From positions 45,699-58,713 of the forward strand of contig WELB01000083.1 in assembly GCA_009602725.1 (NCBI GenBank): a stretch of DNA of 13,015 nt, written 5' to 3'. A program made the translations under genes and the position numbers. Positions 5,914-13,015 of the stretch are shown here, one piece after another. This DNA comes from Spirogloea muscicola. Lineage: Eukaryota; Streptophyta; Zygnematophyceae; Spirogloeales; Spirogloeaceae. The notes under the pieces are model-generated. The model was not told the origin of the DNA and searched no databases. It saw only the letters and a list, made by a program, of their open reading frames with translations. The number at the start of each line of letters is the position of its first letter. Within the stretch, counting starts at the first letter, position 1.

Positions 5914-8900
5914 TCACTTCAGGCCTTGGTAACTAGCAGCTGCGAGTGTCAGAAGGGTGCCCAGCACTGCAAGAATACGCCGCATCTGAAGGCTCAGACG
6001 CGTGGAGCTCTGGAGCTGCATCAAGTTGACTGCAAACGGGAGAGGTATGCGGGCTGGCTGTGCCTGCTCATTGGTAGGGGGTCGATGCCTTGTGCTTGCT
6101 TGACTGCCCTTGCTTGGATGGGCGGGGAGGGTGGTTCCCATGGTTGCTGCACTCCATGGGCTGGCCAGCTCTGAGCTAGGCGGCCCATTGACTCGTACCC
6201 GAAATCGGTACTGCGTGTTGGCAGCTAGCGCTTGAACAAAATGCCTGTCAAACAAAGGATGTCACCTCAATCATGTGAGACTTCACTAGTACTTGCTACA
6301 GAAGCACTTGAGAGCAAGCTTGAGTGACAGATGCCAGGTAAAAGCATGGCAAGCATGGCAAAGGCACGGCAGACGCTGCAGGATGTAGTGGGAAGAGTCG
6401 TCGGAGTCACACCTGGTCAGTGGCCCTTCATAAACAACCTGATTGTGGGACGAGGCTCCAACGTGCGACTCCATCTCCAGTGTGTAGGAGGAAGTAGCAA
6501 TGCCGTTCTCGTCACAATCTTTGGCTGAACAACCCTCCATGCCAATGTCGGGCCCTTCATACCTCGCCGCAGCTGCAGGAGTAAGGGCAGCAGCCCAATC
6601 CACGCAAATACTGGTGGAGGTGGACTGCACGACCTGAGGTGCAGCAGGTGCAGCGAGGGGCGCGACGGGCAGAGTGAAGCTCAGCAGTTCACTTGCTTGA
6701 CTGACGCCCACGCCATTGATGGCCTGCAGAAAGGACCACCACTAAATCAGCTGCACGAATTCAGGTCTCCTTCAGCAGAGGCGACTACTAGCCATGCGCA
6801 GTTTGGAAGTAGCTCACACCTGGACTTTGACATTGTATGTCTGAGCAGGTATTAACCGCGACAACTTGAAACATGTCGCACTGCCTTCAAAAACCTGGTG
6901 TTGAGCAACAGTCTTGCCAATCAGCAGAGTCTGTGAGCAAGACAGGAGAACTACTGTCCCAGAAAGACATGAAAGAACAGCACGACCAAGTTCAAAGACG
7001 TCAACTTTGGCGAAGGCACAGCCTCAAGTAGGAGCAGAGAGCTCAGCACTTCACGAACCTTCTGAAATGGACCACCCTGACCATCATTCATCAGCAGCTT
7101 GTAGCTGGATGAACACCAGAGAGAGCATGCACAATATCAGCTCTCAACAACATGTCAATGTGCCCAAACATTGGGAGCCTGCCATTGGATTACTGGTAAC
7201 ACACATCTCCGATGCTACCAATGCAGCTCGGACAGGCACATAATGTGGGAACCACCACAGATGTGAAGTAGGCCATTTGAAGTTTGCCTGCGGACAGCGG
7301 CCCCATGGTGAAGGTCTGGAGGGGACCAACGGATGCGGGCTGAAGTGGGAGCCAAGGGGCCGTCCAGGAAGGGTGTCGCAGGAGCAGCAGGAGCAGCAGC
7401 GGCAGTGACACCAACAGCAACACCTGATGCAGCTGACATGCCAGCCGCATTGCGAGCAAGGACTCGGAAGAGGTATCTATGCCCTGCCTGCAGACCATTG
7501 ACCTCAAATCTGCCACCAACCAATCGAAGATGTTACCATGGCAACCTCATCATCATGTCAAAAGGTTTGCAAGGCTTCCGCACTCTTGCTGCATACGAGG
7601 CATGGTATGTACTGATGAGAAACTACGGAGACGTACTGAAGATCTGGTCCCACGTAGGTGTCTTCCCAAGCTTCGCTCAGGGAGGGAGAGCTGTGCAACC
7701 GCGTAATGTTGCCCGTGCTCGAGCTGCGCTGCGGCCACTGGCTTGCCACTGCTCCCACTCCCTTCCCTCCTGACTTGACCGACCTCCTCCCCTTCCCTCC
7801 ACCGTTCCCGAGGCTGCGGCCCCCACCGTCACTGCTTGGCGAAGTGTGAGGCATGATGCTGAGCGTCCCGCTGCTACCCAAGCTGCTGAGGTTGCTGCTC
7901 GTGCTGCTGCTTGGCTTCAGCTGACCCACTGCCGCCGCCAGACCAAGGCTGCCGCTCCCAGTCATCCCAGCCGGCCGAGCCATCTGCAGGACAAAGCCCT
8001 TCAGGGCCGATCCGTTGTCTCTCTCTGGTTCCTGTTTGAACATATATGGAGTCAGTCTACTCCTTGACACTCGTGCTTGATCAGAGTTGATCCCACCTAC
8101 ATACACGATCAGGGCGAAGCAGACGGCAGAGCATATATCCATATTGCACTGCGCGAGGACAGGACCCCAGGTAGGTCAGTATTGCCGAGTACCTCCCACT
8201 GCAAGAGAAGGGTGGAGTTGGAGATGTCCACGATCTGCGGCGGGTGAGGGGCACTAGGTGCCGCAGCTGCAGTGACGACCACGGTAGGATGGCTGAAAGG
8301 CCCGGCACCCTCCTTGTTGATCGCCTGTAAGTGGCACTTCACGATCAGCCCGGTAAGAGCAAATGCAGCACAACCATCTGACGCAGCGCTAGCCCTTATT
8401 GAGAAAGGCGCCATCGTATCTCTGCATGAGAGCCTTCTTCATTGGTTGTGCCAGCAACCTGGATGCGGAAAGCGTAGGAAGTGAATGGTTGGAGGCGCCC
8501 GACGGTGTGCGCCTGAAGAGCGCCCTGGAACACATCCTCAAAGGATGACGCGCTGCACGTGCTCCCCACCGTGCTGCTGCTCTCGCTGCCCGTGTCTCCC
8601 CAGACCAGGCCACCTCCTTCCTCGGTAACGCCCACCATCTCGTCTCTCTCCAGCTCCCTGCTCCTCGCAATCTCCATCTCCAGGACGCCGCCTCCCGCGC
8701 CCCGCCTCCGCCCTCGAGTACGGCGCCTCTCCCAGTGGTCTCCAGGGGCACCACCAGCGCCGTTGGTCGATGGCGGTAGCTCTAGCAACTCCAGCTGCTC
8801 TCCTCCGAAGCCTCCAGAGATGCTCGCGCCCACGGTGTCATGTACTCTACTCTGGCCGGCACCCAGGCATCTCATTTGCAGACGGTAGCCAATCACTGGC

Positions 8901-11900
8901 GAGCCATGGTCTTCTGCTGAAGCCCATCTGGTGGATGCAGATGACGTGCATCACAGATCAGCAATGCCGAGTGTGGCACCAGAGCACATTAAGTACCAGA
9001 GCCTCTGCAAGGTGGACAAGATACCGGACATCACTGTCATCAGCAGGAAGGAGAGGCACCTGAGAGAAATGGTGCAGAAGGTGGGCGCCAATGCTACCAC
9101 AGGTTGACCCATCAACCCCGGAGGACCACACATGGTTGCCATCGTTGTCAATGCTGTGGAAACAGATGCACCTCTGTTAGCTTCCAAAGCCTTCAAAAGA
9201 GCAAGCTTCGACTACAGCCTGGGGAGATGACACTGACTCTTGCAAGCTTGTCCCAAAACCTGGTTGTGGGTGGCACAGGGTCTGGTGGGGCCTTACTACT
9301 CCATGCAGAGGCACCAAATTGATTGACGGCCTGCAGCCGGAAAGTATAAGTAGCTCCAGGTCGGAGGCCTGCAACAGCAGAGCTTGTGCTGGGACCACCG
9401 TAAACGCACGAAAACTTCCGGAGCCCCTCTGGTTCTCCACCCCCCCCGCTTGCTCCGAGTTGCATCTGCATGGTACCATCGCAATCGCTTGCAGTGCTAA
9501 GGCTCTGTGCCAATTTAGTAGGACCTCTCGTAGATGCACCAGGACCGACGAGCTCCGACCGAGACATCTGTAGGAACTTGCAAGCTGGGCTTGACGAGCA
9601 GACAGCCACCTCAAGCCTGTAGGAGGTAATTGGTGAGCCGCCATCATGGGAGGGAGGCCTCCAGCCCACAGTCAAGGAGGTGCTCAAACGCTCCACAACG
9701 GAGGGCGCAGCCGGAGCATCAGGAGCGGCAGGCGCTGTGGCAGCAACAACTGTCAAATCCAAACAAATCAAGCTTTGATCAACGTGGCATTGCATGCATT
9801 CCTCCTTCAACCACCTTGAGACGTGATCTGCAACTTTGAAACACCAATCTGATGACCATGCTCTGCCGGCTCAAATATCTTGCTCCAGTCCTGTGCGCAG
9901 TAGCATGACAAGATAGTGTACCTTCCTCCGCGTGCTCGCTCTTGCCTGCAGCATTTATAGCCTGCACACGTGTCCTGTACTGCCGTCCTGTTACAAACCC
10001 AAGATGAAGCATTGACGCTTAGACCATGGCTACTGCACAACTTGTGCTCCCTTGCAGCACTTGGAGGCTGCTACTGGAGAGATGCAATGCTCATTCAAGG
10101 TTGACTGACTCGCACCTGGCTTGACGTTGCATACTATGCAGGACGTGGACACCCCAGAGTAGCCCACCAGCCAGTTGACATCATTGCCAGCAGTGTCTTC
10201 ATCTCCCTGCCGGCCTCTTGCAAGGGCCAGAGCGTACTCCACTTCATAGCTGAAAGTCGAGCAGAGCCCACATCCAACAATTGTCACATTCCAAGCCAGC
10301 TAAATTGTCAAATTGACATGCCAGAGATACAGTTCCGTATATTAAGTACGAATTGACTTTCTCCGTACCCTGTGATGGGAGAACCACCATCGTGCGCAGG
10401 TGGCTGCCAGGACAGGGCAAAGCTGTTGCTGTGGCGCTGCGAGCTGGTGAGCCGGCACGGGGCCGACGGGGCAGACATGCCAGTGGAAAGCTCCGTCGGC
10501 GATGACGGGGTGCTCCGCCCCACCTCGTTCTGTGCTGTGACCCGGAATCGGTAGACTCGGCCACTCTGGAGACCGCGCACTTCGCAGCTGCGGCAAAGGG
10601 GTCATCATTCGTCAAAGCGGGCAAGCCTTGAAATGCTGCAGCAGAGAGATGAGCTGAGTTGCACGAGCATTCATATTTGTGGCCGAGTCTGCAGCACACC
10701 AGCTGGAGCTGCTCGCTACTGCAAGTCAAGAGCACCTGCTGGATTCGCCTGTATAGACAGGGTTGAAGGGCCCTCCACAACCTGCACGACAGCACGGATG
10801 CTTTGTCACAGCAAGCTCTTGCCTGCCTTTACCACCAAGCTCCCCGCGAGGAGAGCTTCTTCTCATTGCCCTGCGCCCCCCTACGTATGGCAATCCGGCA
10901 GCAGCCAAGCGAGGACACAGCTTGAAATACCAACTGCAGTTGGGGACATGCATGGGTTGCATACATGTTTTGCCTTCAATCTATGATCGAAAGGGCAGGA
11001 AAGGAGCAGCAGGTAAGCATGGGTGGCCAAAACCCAAACTCGCTCACCGTCATCAATCTCAAGTGTGTACGCTGAAATGGGTGCCCCACAGCACGCCGGC
11101 TCCTACAAAGGGACAGCCTCACCACCAAAAGTGAGTAGCTGCTGCACTCTGACGGATAATGCAGTGAACATGATGCTGAACGACTTACTGGCCGCAGGTG
11201 AAAACCAGATCGGATCACCAAGATCAAGCGAAGTTACAGTACTAAAGCCCTGATGCTGCAATTGTGATGGCTAAAACCAATATTCTCAAGTCAGCCTGAA
11301 GTGCCGCCTACATAGCACACCAAGTCAAGCAACGCATGACCTGTTGCACAAGGCCTGACAATTCTGTCAAGCACCATCAAAGTCCCTAGCAGACACTGCA
11401 TGGTAGCTCAGAGCTGGTCCTGACCTGCCAATCAACCGTGATGGAAGTGGCTGTGGCAGTCATCAGAGACGGCGGCGCGGGAGCAGCAGGTACGGATGCA
11501 GCAGTGGAGTACACTGTCGCCTGGCTGTGCTTGCTCCTCCCAATGCAATTGACGGCCTGTAGCATGTCGAGTTGACAAGGAGAGCTCAACGATGAGGGCA
11601 GCGCCTGCTGTGTCTCCATCAAACCGGTGTCCTCGGTGGCTGCAGGATGAGCAACATGGAGCCTTCTCTTGTGGCAGCAGCAGGTAGGGGCCAAACTCAC
11701 CTGCACCCTGAAAGTGTACTCAACTCCTGCTGCAAGCCGGCTGACCTTGTACTCCAGCTCGTCCCCAGCATAGATCTGCACGAAGCCCTGAAGCAAGCCC
11801 CAAGTGCTGTGGTTTCAGCGAGGACTCCTATTTCCTTTGCAACCTCATTACCGTCTGCCAGAGCTGGTAGTGCAGACTGCTGCCTGTCCATCTACCATAT

Positions 11901-13015
11901 GCAGCTACCTCACTGTCTGAGACGAAGCCGCCCTCGTTGTCGCCCTTGCCTGGAGCAGGGCGCATCTCCAGCACGTACTCCGTCACCGGCATACCTCCTG
12001 AGTCGGATGGCGGGCCCCACTTGACCTGCAGGACGACGCCGTGAGATCGAGACTCTAAGGTCAGAGGAAGGCACGAGAAGGCCGCCACATCTTGTCGACA
12101 GCCCACGGCCAATCAGCACGGGCTGCCCAGCTAGCGACTGACCTTCAGGTTGGCGCGGGCCCGCGTCACGAGCTGGCAAGGAGGCGGGGCCTCTGGCACG
12201 TCCTGCAGCGTGGCGAAGACGGCGGGCGGCGAGGGCAGCGCCGCGCCCGTGTGCGCCAGCATCGGCATGCTGCTCGGGACCACGCGGACACGGAAGAGGT
12301 ACCGCTGGCCCGCCTTCAGGTTCTCGGCCTGTCCGCACGCCAAGAGCAGAGGCAGCGCTCAGAAAGCGCGGGCGGCCAGCTGTCGCACAAGCACAGCTGG
12401 GAGGGCACCCCTTGGAGATTCTTCTGCAAGGGCCACAGCCAGGGCAGCCTCACCTTGAAGCGACGGGCCTTGCCGCAGTACACTGCCACCCACTGGGGGC
12501 CCGCCGGAGGTGCTGCGCTGGCCACATCAGCTGGCGATGGGGCCGCTGCGGTCGGGCTACCGATCGGGCTACCGTCAGAGGCCTTCTTCTGCAGCGCCTG
12601 GTCGTGCAGTGGCTGCTGCGCCGGCAGCACCTTGGGCAGGGTGCTCCGGGGTGGCGGGGCCGGGCTCTCCAGCGCCATGTCGAGGTAGTAGCAGGCGGCG
12701 CTGGGCGTCTCAACCCACTCCAGCGTGATGCTGCGCTTGTCCGCCGAGGACAGCATCGGCGGCAGCGGCTGCGGCACCAGGAACGGCAGGCTCTGATCCA
12801 CTGGCCCGAATGGCAGGTGCAAGCCCGGGCCAATGACACCTGGCGGCAGCGGCCGCCGCATGCCGGCGGCGGCTGGCCCAGGTCCGGGGCCGGACGGCGG
12901 CAGCCAGAAGGCTGGGGAGGCCGGGCTGGATCCGACCGACAGCGTCCGCCGGGGGCTGCCAAAGGGCGGCGGCAGGGCCGGCCGCGGGCTGCCCAGGCCG
13001 GGCCCCAGAATGCTG
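5914..13015 (-). CDS. FNDC3-like protein with nine fibronectin type III domains and a C-terminal hydrophobic anchor (5' end outside window)
   Basis: The spliced product is about 1388 residues with no in-frame stop before TGA at 5916-5914. Seen: residues 1-82 are Pro/Gly/Ser-rich. FN3 domains lie at about 83-229, 232-338, 340-432, 435-539, 547-686, 696-891, 896-1084, 1089-1193 and 1201-1319. Each has the FN3 signature: P-x-x-P start, L/I-x-V-x-W strand B, GG-x-P-I-x-x-Y strand C, and a late Y-x-F-R-V-x-A-x-N strand F (examples: SITVDWQ, GGSPITGYEVEY, YTFRLQAVNQFG). Residues 1369-1384 are hydrophobic, preceded by RR. Known: animal FNDC3A/B have a Pro-rich N-terminus, nine FN3 domains and a C-terminal membrane anchor. 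Inferred: an FNDC3-type, tail-anchored endomembrane protein with a protein-binding FN3 array; its algal function is unknown. Alternative: another multi-FN3 protein. FN3 identity is near certain; the family call rests on architecture. The start codon is not in the window. Confidence 0.88.
5929..5976 (-). other. C-terminal hydrophobic segment of the FN3 protein (probable tail anchor)
   Basis: Sixteen residues, ILAVLGTLLTLAAASY, follow Met-Arg-Arg and are followed by only four more residues before the stop. The preceding 45 residues are polar and low in order. The segment is short for a membrane span but sits where FNDC3 proteins carry their C-terminal anchor. A GPI-attachment signal is an alternative, but no signal peptide can be seen because the N-terminus is outside the window. 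Confidence 0.55.
7105..7287 (-). other. Intron 16, GC-AG type
   Basis: The exon ends CCGCAG and the intron begins GCAAAC; it ends TTCATCCAG before CTACAAG. Joining AG to C gives Ser and the continuous strand-C sequence HHGAAVRSYKLLMNDG, the FN3 pattern expected here. No GT donor nearby has the required phase without adding out-of-family residues. Length is 183 nt, in the range of its neighbours. Confidence 0.65.
12450..13015 (-). other. Partial first exon: Pro/Gly-rich leader and first half of FN3 domain 1
   Basis: The frame is open to the window edge. About 80 residues rich in Pro, Gly, Ser and Ala (such as PRPALPPPFGSPRR) precede the first FN3 domain, so the region is probably disordered. 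The first Met in frame is at 12861-12859 (residue 52). I do not treat it as the start, because the frame continues upstream with the same composition. Between strands C and E of FN3 domain 1 there is an insertion of roughly 55 Pro/Ala/Ser-rich residues. The exon ends RRFK at 12454, followed by GTGAGG. Confidence 0.75.

Larger units (their letters stand above)
5914..13015 (-). other. Exon-intron structure of the FN3 gene: 20 exons, 19 introns
   Basis: Exons, 5' to 3' on the minus strand: 13015-12454 (partial), 12328-12143, 12025-11909, 11787-11701, 11556-11425, 11102-11048, 10781-10736, 10587-10369, 10249-10116, 9987-9922, 9749-9297, 9153-9060, 8927-8459, 8324-8193, 8031-7637, 7509-7288, 7104-7059, 6930-6820, 6723-6413, 6244-5914. 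Every junction keeps phase and restores an FN3 strand. Examples: CTC-AG joined to A-TGG rebuilds the strand-B Trp of domain 6 (9060/8927), and GG joined to C-TAT rebuilds G-Y of domain 4 (10369/10249). All introns begin GT except the one after 7288, which begins GC. The donor after 10736 (GTGCTC) is weak but phase-consistent. For exon 11, GTAAGG at 9296 was chosen over a later GTTTTG because only it continues domain 6 in frame. Short exons 6, 7 and 17 (46-55 nt) are the least certain. Confidence 0.85.

Noticed and set aside
5413-5917. Minus-strand frames (85 and 90 codons) just downstream of the FN3 gene stop
   Set aside because: No domain and no credible splice join to exon 20. The FN3 protein already ends with an anchor-like segment. 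More likely 3' UTR or spacer.
7378-7410. GCAGGAGCAGCAG-type microsatellite
   Set aside because: It is coding sequence for the Ala/Pro linker between FN3 domains 7 and 8. The same kind of linker occurs between other domains.
8559-8888. Plus-strand 109-codon frame antisense to exon 13 (and similar ones at 12092-12688 and 12150-12458)
   Set aside because: These are antisense shadows of GC-rich, low-complexity exons. The minus-strand frame holds the FN3 motifs.
9154-9253. Alternative donor GTTTTG at 9253 for exon 11
   Set aside because: It gives phase 2 into exon 12, producing a frame without FN3 residues. GTAAGG at 9296 gives the frame that continues domain 6 and restores its Trp in exon 13.
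1-13015. CRISPR arrays, tRNA or rRNA genes, bacterial operons
   Set aside because: No regular direct-repeat/spacer array and no cloverleaf or rRNA sequence was recognised. The spliced gene shows a eukaryotic nuclear genome.

Overview
The window is nuclear DNA of a eukaryote, most likely a green alga. The grounds are one intron-dense gene (19 introns of about 96-322 nt with GT-AG borders, one GC-AG), alanine-, proline- and glycine-rich coding sequence with moderately high GC, and retroelement fragments of a type I associate with algal genomes. No bacterial gene layout is visible. The algal assignment is an inference, not a demonstrated fact.

Right half (5914-13015, minus strand): one large gene whose 5' end lies beyond the right edge. 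I traced 20 exons by splice borders, phase and domain continuity. They join without a stop into about 1388 residues. The product has a proline/glycine-rich leader, nine fibronectin type III (FN3) domains in a row, and a short hydrophobic C-terminus. This layout (Pro-rich leader, nine FN3, C-terminal membrane anchor) matches the FNDC3A/FNDC3B family. At least five domains carry long low-complexity insertions, most at one equivalent loop.

Left third (about 80-4801): a graveyard of 5'-truncated, frameshifted non-LTR retrotransposon copies, mostly plus strand. Recognisable parts are the end of a reverse transcriptase (1725-2224), a Cys/His region with a restriction-like endonuclease (2465-3128), and a C-terminal tail domain ending in a conserved Tyr-stop, present five times. 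Four of the five tails are followed 62-79 nt after the stop by one motif: TTGT-N3-TTCTTTT, then a stem-loop GGGCTG...CAGCCC. The motif occurs seven times. I read it as the 3'-UTR recognition structure of the element family.

The most striking local structure is at 317-1022. Two of these 3' tails face each other as what was once a 163-bp palindrome (78-bp perfect arms, 7-nt loop). A 512-bp sequence is inserted at its centre, flanked by perfect 31-bp direct repeats. The insert contains a TATAAA inside a hairpin, a 65-67-bp imperfect tandem repeat and a 30-codon basic ORF.

Between the two zones (4802-5913) I see no supportable gene; the part nearest 5914 is probably the 3' UTR of the FN3 gene.
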